Positions 21,600 to 35,700 of a stretch of 64,000 nucleotides of DNA are shown here, piece by piece (the first letter of the stretch is position 1; each line of letters starts with the position of its first letter). Source of the stretch: Brasenia schreberi (taxonomy: Eukaryota > Streptophyta > Magnoliopsida > Nymphaeales > Cabombaceae). The translations under genes were made by a program, and so were the position numbers. The notes beneath the pieces were generated by a model. It ran no database searches. It was not told the DNA's origin and saw nothing but the letters and a program-made list of their open reading frames with translations. Location of the stretch: contig JAYKKT010000056.1 in the NCBI GenBank assembly GCA_036023115.1, positions 1,178,001-1,242,000 of the forward strand, written 5' to 3'.

Positions 21600-24260
21600 G
21601 AATATATTCCCTACTGGCACACCTTATAATCTGCAATGCCTCTCAACCACTACTGGTATAAGGGATGAGACTTGAGCCAGTTCCTTATTAGACTGACATC
21701 TTACCTCTTGGAACCAATTAAAAAGAAGGATTAGGGGGAGTCAAGCTCGTAGCAGTAGGGATGATGATCATCCATGAGATATTGAAGGACGGAAGGTGAA
21801 TCACGGGCAAACACTTAGAAGGAGAAGCAACATGCTCACGAACAACGGAGGAATATTGGGAGTCCCTTAGAGTTCAAAGAGAAGAGAGGGTGCGAGAAGA
21901 GGCACGAGAAACGGGATGAAAGCACGTGAAAAGACAATTAGCGAACAAAATGACTAACGTAGGTGGTGTGCTTATAGAGACAATGGCAGAAAGCATGCTT
22001 CGAAAATCATGATCATGAACATAATTTCAAGAGGACATGCGATGTGAAATAGGGAAAGTGCCCCATGTGAAATCTATTTCAGTGAAAACGGTCGACAAAT
22101 TCTGGGTACTGATGCTGAAGGTTGCAATAAAAAATAACGAGAGCCTCAATTGTGGATAGTAAGACTCGACAAAAATGGCGTTTTACTCATGCAGTCGTTG
22201 CCCCCCTTGTTTCACTATGGTTATGAGAAGCATAATATTGCAAGGAGCGACTAGCCTGCCAGTTTGTTTTCTCTTCATGACCGATAATATGTCCACAAAG
22301 CTTCCCCAACGAATATGTCTAAGCACACATGGCACCCTCCATGAGCTCGATTAACTAAAACTAAGAACCAACTAGTAAAAAAACACACAGTTCGACTAAG
22401 GGCGGCCATAGACTTGTGTGAGCCATTGTGAGTTAGTAGTCATGGAAGGAAGGAAAATGCGCAATACCTTCACAATTGTAACTGATGAGTGAGTATAAAA
22501 GGGGAATGAACGAAAGAGAACAGGGCTCTCCTTCGAAAAAATGAATATCCAAATTAAGTTCATAATTTCTATTTACTTTCCAAGTGTTCCTGGTTCTTTT
22601 TATGTACTCTCTTCACTAAGCCAAGCTATTGTTAATGATGCTTGGGAACCTCGACATCACCAGACCAAATGGAACCTTCCATCCAGCCGCACTTGGATTG
22701 AACTTGTGTGAACCATTCACCGATTAATCAATTTGGACCAGAGGTCATTGGAGGTGCTGACCCACTACATCTCTTGAGATTCAACAAGATTTGCTACCAA
22801 CCAAGGGGTTTGACCTGAAAGGATTCTTCAACAACAATACCCTAGTGATCCATATAATAAGAGGACATGACTAAATTTTATAAACCTATGTCACATGGTT
22901 ATATCTATTTACTACGATGCCACAACCTCGTCCAATAGTTGACACCCATTGCACATCTTGATTTTTGCTTCTCCTAGACCTTAACTAATCATTCATTTCC
23001 AAATCGATGGAATCCAACGTGACTCCTTGGTGGTGAATCCACCAATAAATCTAGTGTTGGGTGCTAATGGTACAATGGAGTGTCAAAATTCATTTGGTTA
23101 ACTCTAACCTTCTCCTGATTTCATAGCAAATATAATTCAAAGTAATCTAACTCTAATAAAATTCTAGAGTCTAATAATATCCACGAGTAAATATAAATCT
23201 TGATGGCAAGATATACTGACAAGAGCTAGTGGTATCTAAATAAAATAAAGAGAGTATACCAGCTATGCTAACTAAGCTTCTGCCATCTGCTAAACTATGG
23301 ACTCCAAAATTAGTAGCTACTCTTTTGCATGGTCTTTTGAGCAATTCTGTTCTAGCTTAGCTCTAAAGAGATAATAAGTTGGGAAAAACAACACATGTCC
23401 AATATGTGAATAATATACCCTTTATATTGAACATATTAGAAGCATGCATGTTTTATAATAAGTAGCACATGCAAGATAAATCTAGGAAGACAACACATCA
23501 TTTTACAAACATTTCAAGAATCTACATGCACACGCATAACCACACACTTAATTTTTGTTTCAATAATTATAACTATCACTATGCATAAAACAGAGCAACC
23601 TAAGTCGTTCGAACCTCATCAATGACTCTTAGGTACATGGTGTAGACTATGCAACTAGGGTGCCTAGGTGCCCACTGTGAACAACCAAATTTTTTAAAGA
23701 AAAATATGTTTTTGATTTTAAAAACTAGTTTTAAAAAGCCATTTTTGAGGCACATGAAGTGATATCTTGAGTCTTAATTTATACAAAATTTATCTCACAT
23801 GAGAACCAAGTTGAGATGCTTTTAAAAAGGGAGAAAAGCTTGCAATTCAGGGCCCTATTGTAGGTTCAATTCAACACAGTCATCGAGTTCAAATTGAAAT
23901 CAAGATCCATTTGGAAGGAAGATAAATGAGGAAGTACTTATGGAGCATATCTGGATCCACTTCATCAGTATATTTATTAACAAAGAGAAGAGATAGTGTC
24001 CAGCTTGAAAATTTGGTAGCAACTATATAATATCAATAGGGTCCCACTAAGAATTGTTCATCATGTTGAGTTGACCAAGGCCTGGGACCAACTCCTTTGA
24101 TGAGTCTTAGTTCATTTAACCCGGCTACACCCATTTTAGACTAGAAATTTGTAGTTGAGCCCTAAAACAATTTTTTATCATGTATATGTATCCACATGAC
24201 TTTTAAGAAAATTATATATATTGGATACACAATATGTGTGTGTATATATTCCGTGAACTT
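21600..24260. other. non-coding; LTR-like promoter near 22490
   Basis: No gene recognised. GAGTATAAAAGGGG at 22491-22504 is a good plus-strand TATA box followed by a GA-rich start region, as in an LTR R boundary. The sequence to about 22830 could be the rest of an LTR plus leader. Neither boundaries nor a coding domain could be assigned. Confidence 0.3.
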
Positions 24261-24261
24261 T

Positions 24262-24263
<2 letters not shown>

Positions 24264-24344
<81 letters not shown>
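24264..24344. repeat. (TA)n microsatellite, about 40 units
   Basis: An uninterrupted TA run of about 80 bp. The ORFs read through it are artefacts. Confidence 0.98.
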
Positions 24345-24348
<4 letters not shown>

Positions 24349-24572
24349 GTATAATGCATTAAATATGGGTTTAACATGCACAAATGAGACTTCAAAATGT
24401 ATATATACATATAGATGGGTTGTTTTTCATGTGTATCATGAATTTAAAGTTTTATTATTGATAGTGATACACATAGATTGCTGAAAATCGTGGAAATGTT
24501 ATAGAAAAGTCTCTTGTTTTTTGTTATTATTTTTGTGTCTAAAGGATGTCTACAATCCATCATTTTAGGAAA

Positions 24573-24604
24573 CCGTCTAGTATGGGAAAAGGCTTAGTTG
24601 TTGT
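24573..24604 (+). mobile_element. RTE 3'-tail fragment, about 32 bp
   Basis: CCGTCTAGTATGGGAAAAGG followed by CTTAGTTGTTG is identical to the RTE 3' terminus. Only the last ~30 bp are present. No convincing TSD flanks it, so it may be a truncated insertion or a deletion remnant. Confidence 0.8.
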
Positions 24605-24930
24605 CACATTTGAAACGAGTTTATCTAGCCTAACTTGATTTGACTTGACCCTACTTAACCTTGACTATGTCATTCGATCTTGACCAAGTTATGTTTGATC
24701 CCCTCAACCTTGACACAAGTTAGGTTGACTTAACTCACATTAGCCTACCTAAGTTCAGCCCTTTTGGTCCCAAATTTATCTTAACCCTACTTGAGGTATT
24801 GAACTTAGTTGACCCACCTAGAAGACTTGGCCTTGACTCTTGCTTGTCACCTTTATGCTTACTTGACTTAATCTATTTGATTTAAGACTCAAGACTTGAC
24901 TCCACCCATCTTGATTGGCTAGGATGTAAT
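24605..24930. repeat. TTGAC-rich degenerate repeat
   Basis: Roughly ten copies of TTGACY/CTTGACT-type words occur in about 320 bp, within a TTAGCC/AACCTTGA-rich context. The core matches the W-box, but the spacing and context look like a degenerate short repeat of an LTR. Confidence 0.4.
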
Positions 24931-27625
24931 AGTAGGTCCACGAAATTAATATGGTTTATTTAGGCTGAACTAGGTCGAAGAGAACAAGCTTGGGACGTCC
25001 CACTCTGGGCTCACCCAAATGGGCATTTGGTCCAACCCAGAAACCAAATGAAGATCCACTTGTTGCTGGAAATTTCAGAGATAATGTTGCTCAAGATCAT
25101 TTGGATTTCATCAAGCCTACTTTCCCTAGAATCTTATGATCTCTTTCCATTTGAGTCTATCTTTTTGGGCTGTAAAAAAACTATAAATGGGTCTCCAACC
25201 CTCCTTGTCTCACCTCTCACAATCTCAAGGAATTCCTAAGTGCAACCATCGATCTCTCTTCCTCCCTCTTCTCTTCTCTTTCTTTTCTTATGCATGTTAT
25301 GAGAGTCCAAAACCAAGAGAGGATTGGCCAACTTCAACCTTCTAAGAGGTGTTCTATCAAAAGAGAAGTTGTTCTGCATATTTCCCGAAGGAGTGCACAA
25401 ATCTTCAAGTATTATTCTCAATGTTTACACAGCACAAATCAAGTGGGTGTTCGATTAATTTCGTATTAAGATTATTTATAATACATTAGGTTGCATACTT
25501 GCATGCATCATTCGTTTCCTATCTCTAATTTAATTTTCATCACTCATATTAGTTCCTTAATTAAATTAGATGTGTTGATTATTCCAATTTATATATATTC
25601 GCTTTTGATAGATCATGCATTATATTAGTTTTTTTTGTATTAGGTAGTCTTGATTTGCATTAGCTTGCATGCATAATATTTATTTTCAGCATACATATTA
25701 GTTGTCATTTGTTTTCATATTAAACACATTAGTTTCTTAATTTAGATTTTATGTTTGCATGCATAATAGGCATCAAGCATATTAATTTTACTACCTAATG
25801 TGTGTTGATCGCATATTAGTTCCATTGCATATTAGTTTCTATTACCAATCGCATGATAGCTTTATAGATCATTGCATATTAGTCTTGTTTCTCATTGCAC
25901 ATCAGTTTTGTTACTCACTGCATATTAGTGTTGTTTCTCGTAGCATATTAGTCTTGTTAATCATTGTATATTAATTTTATTGCATCCGTTATTCGTTGCA
26001 TATTAATTTGGTTCATTGCATGTTAGTAATCCGACCTGAACATCTCCTCTTAATAAATCTGCCATTAGTTATCCTATTTGTTGCATCTTAATTCGTCGAC
26101 ATTAGTTATTTCTTTTAAGCAACGTCATACATTGATGATTCGGAGTTTACATATTGCTTCAGCTTTTGCTTGCTACCCAAAAATCTACATGCCCATCCGA
26201 CCTTCCCTTATTAAACCCATAGTCGGCTTTGGCCAAAACCTGCCCCGATTTTATTGATCCTATTAACATTCAGCCAAAATCTACTTCAAGCCTTACCTTG
26301 TCCAAATTTAAATATCAAATCCCTTATGAATCTTCCTTTAAGCAGCCCAATCTTGAACCAGACCCCAACCTAATCTCCTGAAACCCCTTTTGTTACATAG
26401 AGAGCATTGCCACATTAAGCAAAACTTATAAGCCCTAAAGTCACAGTCCAACCTTGCTGAACCCGAATCAAGTTTCCTCTTCATTGAATACCCTAAAGCT
26501 ACTCCAATAGCGCTGCATACCTACGCTATACCACACCAAAGCCTCACCTCTTGGACCCACGATCGGTTACCTGAACCTATGCTAGGACCATTACCCAACC
26601 AACACTTAGTCGACCCCCAATTATCTAAAACCTTGCCTATAGCTATACCAACATTGTACAACACATCTCTTACCATACCCAGGTAGCAAGTAGAACCTTC
26701 CTCGTGCTCACTTTTCCTTCAAATGTATACAAATTTTAGATCTAATTAACCGAACAAGTTGTGAGCGCAAAGGTTGATCCTTGCTTCGCTCAACAAGAAG
26801 ACTTTTTATGAAAAGAATCAAGACACAATGCATTTGGAGCAATTAGAGGTAAGTCTAAAAACATATTTTCATTTGTCTTTCTTTTAAGAAGGTTTTACTT
26901 TTAAATGACAGCTCCAAATAACCAAAAATTAGCATATACCTACTCTTCACTCCCTTAGTCCAATATCTAAAGGTTTCATATCTCTGCCAAATCTTTAGAG
27001 ATCCCATACAACAAACGCATGAAGTACGACTGTTTTCACACAATCAAGTCAATCATATCTTTTAGATTAATTGAACTACTTAGTATATCATTCAAGTCAT
27101 TGAAGCCATAATTAATAATCAGACACAATTTAAAAGCCATAAAAACTGCTTTTAGTATACCAATATAAAGAGAGGTGCCCATATACATAAAATTGCTCAA
27201 GTCTTACCATTAGGATCCAATATCTTTTACCCAAATTGACCTTCATTCAGTCATTATAAATAAAAAAAATTGATATTACTATAGCCCACCAAACCAAGAA
27301 GCCAATAGTTTAAATCACACTCAAATCGGAATTCAAATGGCTCAAAAACTGTTCCACTAAGACGGACAATAGTCCAACCCAAAACTACCACTGACACGGA
27401 ACTTACTCGTACCTGACATGAAAATAGACATGGGCTAAACATGTACTTACATCATTAGGAGGTCATGTCTATGTCACATTCACATTGACATGTCATATAA
27501 TGCGATAGGATATATGATCGAACACGATTAATGGGATAGGTGCATTGAGTCCAATAAATGGGTCTTGGGTGTCGGTGACCCAAACTTGACCCACCTGGCC
27601 TGAATTGGCAAGGGCCGGTTTGGCC
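24931..27625. other. non-coding; LTR-like leader and degenerate repeat
   Basis: CTATAAATGG at 25181-25190 followed by a strongly CT-rich stretch (25230-25285) resembles an LTR promoter and R region on the plus strand. From about 25800 to 26030 the words GCATATTAGT and TTGTTTCTCATTGCA recur as a degenerate repeat of roughly 25 bp. 26160-26760 is C-rich on this strand but has no open frame. No gene recognised. Confidence 0.3.
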
Positions 27626-28769
27626 TAGGGGTGTTAATGGGGTGGGAATCCCCCACTCCCTTTGAGGCCCCACCCGAAATGGGGTGGATTCAAGGCCCCA
27701 TTTACACATCGGGTCTGGGTTTGGGGAGAGTCGAGATGATCCCCATGAGGATCAGGGTGGAGATAGGGACTCTAGGTCCACTCGGCCCCGAAGACCCGTC
27801 TCTTGGACCTCGGGTCATGGACTTGCTTTCAAGATACAAAAATATAAATATGCTTTAACTAGAAAATCCTAGAAAGGAAACAAGCCAACTTATTGCGACT
27901 CTCTCCGTCGGCATCGCTCAGTAGATGACCAAGAGCTCTCAAGCCACTAGGCCAAGCAAACGACCAAGTCTCCTCAATGTCTCTCTCACAGTGACAAGAA
28001 CTGCTTTTCTCCCTTGGTAAGAAAGGGCATTTGCTATTTTTGTTTGATATGTATGGTTGTTTTGTTTATATTTATTCGTGTTTGTATATATTGGAGAAAT
28101 TACACAATTCTATAGGGATGGATTCTCTCTCCAGCCTATATTCTTTGAACCACAACCCGCTCTTGTATTCCTTTCAAGAACCACATATCCATGTTGATAT
28201 CCACAACATCAAAATAAAGAAAATGCAGCATCCCTTCTTTTCAGCCGAAAAAACATAGTGTGAATGTTTTCGATGCAAATACACAAGTGAATATGTAATT
28301 TTTCCTCTTTTCTATAAAAGTTATTTCTCGGGTAACAGTTAAGATAAGATACTATCAAGAATTTCTCACTCCTTATATCAAATACAACAATGTAAGCTGG
28401 AACCAATAGATTATTTCTTTCACATATCCAATATGTATTGCACCATTAATAGAAGAGCACATTGCCTTTGATGACCATAATTGGTCATCTTTGTTGAACC
28501 CACTAATGTAGTAAAAGTATAGAAAGGGCCATGAATTGCCTTGTTGCGGGATTACCAATGTAATAAAAGTAGGAGATATCACTTAAGCATATTAGACCAT
28601 TGCATTCAGCTACGGGTTTGAAAAAATGACCAAATTGTTTAGGCCACAATGATAACTTCTCTTTGTTGAGAGAGTGGGAATATTGATCCACTTTGAGAAG
28701 GTTGATGCAACTCTTATAATTTGTCCGCTTGGATGACATGATTCTTTTTAAAATTGATATGGTAGTTCT

Positions 28770-28771
<2 letters not shown>

Positions 28772-28814
<43 letters not shown>
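28772..28814. repeat. (TA)n microsatellite
   Basis: About 21 TA units within the 5' part of hAT-4. Confidence 0.97.
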
Positions 28815-28820
<6 letters not shown>

Positions 28821-31669
28821 TATGTATTTGTTTTTTGTATTTTATTTCTAGATACATGCATATATGTATATGTAGAGAGAGATGCCCTTTCATGATTCCA
28901 TCTTTTTGTTGTTTTCCTTCGATGCATTTCTTTCTTCTTGTCTAATTGTTTGTGTTCACACTAAAATTCCCACATTGAGTGAGATTCATCCCATATTTCC
29001 TTTTAAGTAAAATGTCTTACCAAGAACAACAAGCACCTATTGGAACTTCAAATCTTAAGTCACTCACTAGTACATCAAAGCCACCTATTCATCTAAGTTA
29101 TGGTATAAGTTCTCATCATTCAACTAGAACTATCAATTTAATAAATATGATTTCATTAGAGAAAATGGGTGATGGTAAAAAACATGCTCTTTGTTCAAGT
29201 TCACGGGAACAAGATCAACAAGGTAAAGAAGAATTGAAAGATAACAGGAAAAAATGAAAGCTAACCTCGTTGGTTTGAAACCATTATAAGAGACAAAAAG
29301 TTAGAGGTGTTATAAAGACTATTTGCAATTAACATGGAAATAAACTTGGAGGAAAAACCAAAGAATGACTAGACATTTGCATGATCACCTAAACACTTGT
29401 AAGAGGAAGAAGCAACAAGATCCACATCAAGTGATGATAATGATAAAAAAGAAGGATGAAGCAATGATCGTGAGCAACTCTTTATTTAATCAAGAAGCTT
29501 TAGAAGAGAGCTTGCCATAATGATAGTTTTATATGAGTTTCCTTTGTCAATCGTCAAATATGAAGGTTTTCAAAGGTTTATCATGGCACTTCAACTATTA
29601 TTTCAACATGTTTCTCAAAGTACAATAATATGAGATATCCTTAGAATCTATTATTATGACCATGAGAAGACATTGTGACTTCTTAAAAAGGTTAATGGAA
29701 AAATTGTTATAACAATAGATATGTGGACTTTCAAGAACTAAAAAAGGGATTTATGGCAATAACAACTCACTTATAGATGATTTTTGGGAAAGTCAAATAA
29801 TGAGGTATGTTAAATCATATGCAAAATATAGTGGTTTAATTTATGAATTTTAAGTTATCAATGTCTTATTCATAATATAATCATTGCAGGTTTGTATATG
29901 TTCCTTTTTCATGTACTACAAGTGTTTTTGCTCAAGTTTTCTTTGAGACATTTTTTAATTAGAATATTGGTAGAAAGTTATCGACTATAATAATTGATAA
30001 TTATTCTACAAATGTTGTCATCATTGGTAATCTTTTGGAAAAGTTGGATGTGAGTACTCTTTTACTTCAAGGATCTTTATTTCATATGAGATGTGTTCAT
30101 ATGTTAATCTTATTGTTAAAGATGGTCTTGAGGTAATGAATAACTCTATTGAAAGAATTTGGGATAGTATTACTTTTTGAAATGGTTCTAAAAAAGAATT
30201 GAAAAGTTTGATCAAAGTGCTTGACAATTAAACATTTTATGTATGCAAAAATTGTCACTTGATTGTTAAATTAGATGAAATTTTACTCATTTGATACTTC
30301 AAACTACTATCAACTATAAGAATATCTTTCCTTGTTTGAGGATATGCGATTTACAATATAAGATTTTTGTAAGTGATGATGAATGGGGATGGCAAAGTAG
30401 GTAAGTGAGAAGTTGAGAATGTTTTATCAAGTAACTGAGTTGTTCTCTAGTACTAGGTATCCTACTACAAATTTGTACTTTCCTCATGTTTGCCAAATCT
30501 ATCTTTATTTGTTAAAGTAGATTAATGACTCAAACCTTGTGATCAATGATATGGCAACACGCATGATAGAAAAGTTTACAAAGTATTGGAATGTTATTCT
30601 TGTAATTTTATGTGTAGTTGTCTTGGATCCTAGATATAAAATGAAGTTATTGCAATTTAGTTTTAATTTGATTTATGGTAATGAGAAGGCTAAGTTAGAA
30701 GATGATATAATCCAAAATTATTATTATGACTTATTGCAAGAATATAAGGTGAGAGATGATAATGAAAGAAAGATATATGAGGTTGATGATGTTTCTATGA
30801 GAAGGGAGAACAATTCAAATTCAGAAGTTGGTGGAGATGGAGAGATTGATATTTTAAGGATTAGGATTTGTTTGTTAAAATGAACACCACTAATCATGAT
30901 AACGTTAGGTTAGAGTTTGATCATTACTTGGATGAGAGTGTACTTTTTAGAACACTAAATTTGATATACTTCGTTGTTGGAGGACAAATGATGTCAAATT
31001 TCTTATATTACAATGAATAACTCAGAGATTCTTGCTATTCTTGTTTCTACTATACCATTTGAGTTGCCTTTAGTATAAGTAGGAGGTAAATCTTCATTGA
31101 AGTAGACTTCATCCAAAGACATTAGAAGCTTTGATTGTGCTTAGAATTGGTTGTAGGTAGTTATTAAAGGTATTGATAGTTTTAATATATATAATTATGA
31201 TATACTTAGTTGGTGTAAGTTGGAGTTCTATCATCTAAATTTTGATGTACTCGGTTGGTAGAGGACAAGTAGTGTCAAATTTCCTACATTACAATAAAAG
31301 CCCATGTAACTTTGCCCATGTAAGGGATCATCCTTGCATTGCCGGTCCCAAGCCCAGATAAAGGAGGAGGATTGCGTTAGGCTTTTGACAGCCAGCGTAA
31401 AACTTCGTCGGATTTTTATAACATGGATTACAAAAATTATGAGCATTGCTTTGGGGCGTCCCCACCTAGCGACGTGCTGTAGAGCCCGAATGCAGTAATA
31501 AGTAAGCAAGGGCCACTACATTTTCGCCCGAATATAGTGAATCAATTGTAGAGAGGGTTCCCACATCATGGACGGGTGTGGGTAAAGAAGTTAGTCTCGC
31601 TACATTGCCGCCCAAATGTAGTGAAATTTTTTTAAAGAGGGTCTCCCTATTTTGATTATGGACAGATGC

Positions 31670-32736
31670 GGGGGGTAAGGAAGCAAGTCCTAGATAATAA
31701 AATTTGTATTGGTTCTTGGAATTTCGAAACATTATCCAGTAAGCTAATGAAGGTGGTAGATACTATGATTCGAAGAAAGATTCATATTCTATATTTACAA
31801 GAGACAAAATGAGTTGGAGAAAAAGCAAAATAGATAGAGGATACATGTTTTAAATTATGGTACTTAGGTAAAGAAAAGGCTCGAAACGAAGTTGGTATTA
31901 TCATAAATAAAGATTTAAAGGATAGTGTAGTAGACATACAACGATATGGTGAACGAATCATGACGTTGAAATTAGTGTTAGGAGCAGAGGTTTTGAATAT
32001 AGTTTGTGCTTACGCACCCCAAGTAGGACTAGAAGATAGTATAAAGACAACTTTTGGAGAAGAGTTAGATAAGGTGATTCAAAAGATTCCACAAAGGGAG
32101 ATGATTTGTTTAGGAGGAGACTTAAATGGGCATGTCGGTAAAGAGGTATTAAGATATCAAGGGATTCATGGAAACTTTGGTTTCGGGAATATAAATGAGG
32201 AAGGTAAGGAGATTTTAAATTTTGCGATGGCATTTGATCTCTTTATAGTCAATACAATCTACAAAAAATGAGATGAACATTTAATTACTTATAAGAGTGG
32301 CTTATCACAAACACAAATTGATTACTTTATTTTTAGAAAAAAAAATAGAGCATGTTGTAAAGATTGCAAGGTAATTCCAGGAGAAAGCTTAACCACCCAA
32401 CATCGACTTTTAGTTATGGATTTATAAATAAAAAAATGAACAAAGAAGAAAAGAGTGCATCGAGCTATTCGGACTAAATGGTGGAACCTCAAAAGCGATA
32501 AAGAAGATATATTTAAACAAAAAGGGCTTCAAGGAGATGTTTGGAATTATGTTGGTACACCCTGTGATATGTGACACAATATGGCTATACATATTAGGAA
32601 AGTAGCGAAAGATGTGTTAGGGGTATCTAAGGGAGGTGTACCGGCACAAAAAGAAGCTTGGTGGTGGAGTAAAGTAGTACAAAATAAAATCAAGGCAAAG
32701 AGGGCATGTTACAAATTACATTATGCTATGAAAACT
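31670..32736 (+). pseudogene. RTE-D endonuclease domain (decayed)
   Basis: Reads in order ICIGSWNFETLSSKLMKVV, LQETK followed by a stop in place of Trp, GIIINKDLKDSVVDIQRYG, AYAPQVGLEDS, GGDLNGHVGKEVL and QTQIDYFIFRK. The 103-codon open segment 31960-32271 covers the Tyr and Asp/Asn motifs. Several stops (for example near 31810 and 32270) disable it. Compare the open version in RTE-A. The domain's linker is interrupted by hAT-1 at 32744, and removal of hAT-1 with one TSD copy restores the frame (RACYKLHYAMKTSETLEAY). Confidence 0.85.
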
Positions 32737-32744
32737 AGTGAAAC

Positions 32745-35700
32745 CAATGTTGTCTGACGCGTATCGTATCGTGTATCGCTGGGCTCCACGATACGGGCGT
32801 ATCGTATCGTATCGTAAAAATAATGTAAAAATTAATTTAAAATCAATAAAAATTAGTAAAATCCAAAAAAAATAAAAAAAAATTAGGAAAAATCTGGTAA
32901 TTGCTTTAAATTCATATACTGTAAGTTTAGTACAGATTGAGTATTCAACATTGAACAATTGCATCTCAATTTACATATTTTGAATTCAAAAAATGAAATA
33001 CACATTACAAACACAGTTACATTTTATAAATTGTAATCAGGATCATCAACTAAATAATCTTCATCTTCTCCTTGTTGCAGATCCTCATCATCATCATCAG
33101 CGACACCTTTTTCTTGAAAATCAAATTCTTCATCTCCTTGATATTGTTGTTGCGCTCCTTCCAAATTAATCCAAGCACCGTCTTCTTCAGTTAGGAGGGC
33201 ATTTTCTTCAGTGTCTTCTATAATCCAATCTTCTAATATATCAAAATTATCCAAACTTATTGGATCAAAGTGACTTTCTTCTCTATTTACTTTTTTTAAT
33301 TGCCCACGACAAACAAAGATAAACAATTAGTAAATAATATTAACAATTGAAGACTGAAGTTAAAGTATATTGAATTGAAAATTTGAAAGTAATACAACAT
33401 TACCTTTCACGAAGGCGCATGTTACAACGAATATAAACTAAATCATTTAGTCTTTTGTGTTCCAACCTGTTGCGCTTCTTTGTATGGATGTGTTAAAAAA
33501 CACTCCAATTTCTTTCACAACCTGTTGCACTACAGGTTTGGCTTAAGACTCTCACTGCAAAATCTTTAAGGTTTGGACAATCAGTTATAAACCTGTTCCA
33601 CCAAACATCTGTAGAAAAAGACAAACATTATAGACATAATCCACAGTAATGTAAGATGAAACTTAAATATGAAAATAAACAATTTACCTGAACGCATCGT
33701 AGTGCGGTTGCGAATTGCAACAGGCAAACCCATCAAGTGAAGAGCATTATCATATATCTCCATCTCTTGATGTATTGCATCTGCTACGCTCTCATCAGGG
33801 ACTAATCTGTTGATACATTTAATGATTCATCGATTAACCTCACCGTCCCTTTTGAAGATTGCTGAGTACCTGAATGATGGGTTTAGATAGTAGGTTGCTG
33901 CATGAATAAGTTAATGCAATTGTTTATTCCATCTACTATCAATTATTTTCCACACGGGCACATAATCTTTTTTTTTTTTATTAAAGTTATTACTGATTGC
34001 TTCTTTTGTCCTGTCCATGGCTTCATAAAGGTAGCCCATAGATGGTTTCTCCTTGCTGTTAGCCAATCTCAAAACTTTCACTAAAGGACAAATAATTTTC
34101 AATAATTTGATGCATGCATTCTAAAATGAACATCTAAAAACCGTTTCTGCAATCTCATTCAACTTTTTGTTTCTACTGTTTTGAGGCAACTCTGCAAATT
34201 ATTGCCACTCATTTGAGGAGAACATTCTCTTTAAAGCTAGCTTCTATCTCACAATACTCTGTACAGATAAGAAGTTTGTTGCGAATCGAGTTACAGCTGT
34301 GCGAAGAAGCTCTGCACCTTCTGTATTGTATATCTCCTCATCATACACAAAACAAATGCATAGTTATAAATGAATTTTATAATATCTTGGTAACACTCAG
34401 TTGCTGCCTTTATTTCATCCATCTCACCAATGTCCTCGAGGATGAGATCTAAACAATGGGCTTCACATGGTGTCCAGTAGAAAGTCCCATAAATATCAGC
34501 TAACTCCTTCCCAGCTGCTTTGTAGTTAGTTGCATTATCTGTAATCAATTGGACTACATTTTCTAGCCCAACCTCTTATATAACTTTATCAAATTCCTCT
34601 CGTAGGATCTCTGCAGTGTGTCTCTCCTCTGACATATCTAGAGATCACAAAAACATGAGTCCTTTAGGACAATATACAAGAAAGTTTAGCAATGTCCTTC
34701 CTCGCCTATCGGTCCATCCATCTGCAATGATAGTGCATCCTGTTTCCTTCCACGATTGTCTCAAAGTCGAACAATATTGTTGCACTTCAATAACGGTCTG
34801 ATATAATATCTTTCTTCTTAACTTCTAATAAGAGAGCATCTTGTATCCTAGACCAATGTTAGTAATTATATCTGTCATTGCTTGAAAATAAAAACTTTTT
34901 ACTGCATTAAATGGAATGCATGCATCATAAAACCATCTGCCCACTGCAAGGTCTGCTTGATCATGCAGTTGTTTTGAAGCCATAGCAGCACGAATTCCTG
35001 GCTGAGCACCAGGTGTAGTGGAAGGAGGAAAGAACGAATGTATGCTAGAAGAAGAAGCTCTTCCTCTACTCCTTCCTGAACTTCCTCTTCTATCACCTCC
35101 AAAGTCTTCAGCTGCAACCCTCTTTTTCCTGCTAGGTGCTCGCGAACTGCTACTACCAATATCTGTTCTAGCATCTGAAGGCAAACTATCAGTGAATCCA
35201 ACTCCAGTGGCAGTAGCATCATCAGCTTCTTCACACATCTGGAAATCATCCTTTTGTTGTCTCCTTTTCTGTATGCTCTCAATCATCTGCAAGCATTGAC
35301 ATTTAATACCTTCTGGCTCACTTCTAACTCTGCCTGTGTATGGTGCAACTTCTTTCCTGGTTTCTACTAGGTGGTGTTTCAACCTTGAAATTCCACCACT
35401 AACTACCTTTTCACAAAATAAACATATGATTTTTAACCTTAAACTCTCAACTGGTATACTCCACTGCCATGCCGGATCATCAAACTTTGAATGATAGTCT
35501 CTACCACCCCTTCCTGGCATCTCAATGGAGTACTTTAATTCAAACAAAAACCTGAAAATAAAAGCACTTCGTAAATCCCCCAATCTTCAAATAACACTCA
35601 AATCGAGTGTCTCCCACTTCATGAATGCAATAAAAATTATATACAAACACTTAATAACTTCATATTTTGTCATTCCAAAAAAAACAACAAATATAAAAGA

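Noticed and set aside
24162..24410. Two overlapping ORFs through the TA run, and another at 28503-28817
   Set aside because: They are translations of (TA)n microsatellites into Tyr-Ile repeats.
35018..35299. ORFs inside hAT-1 on the plus strand, and 34899-35282 in another minus frame
   Set aside because: Shadows of the transposase Ser/Arg-rich linker.
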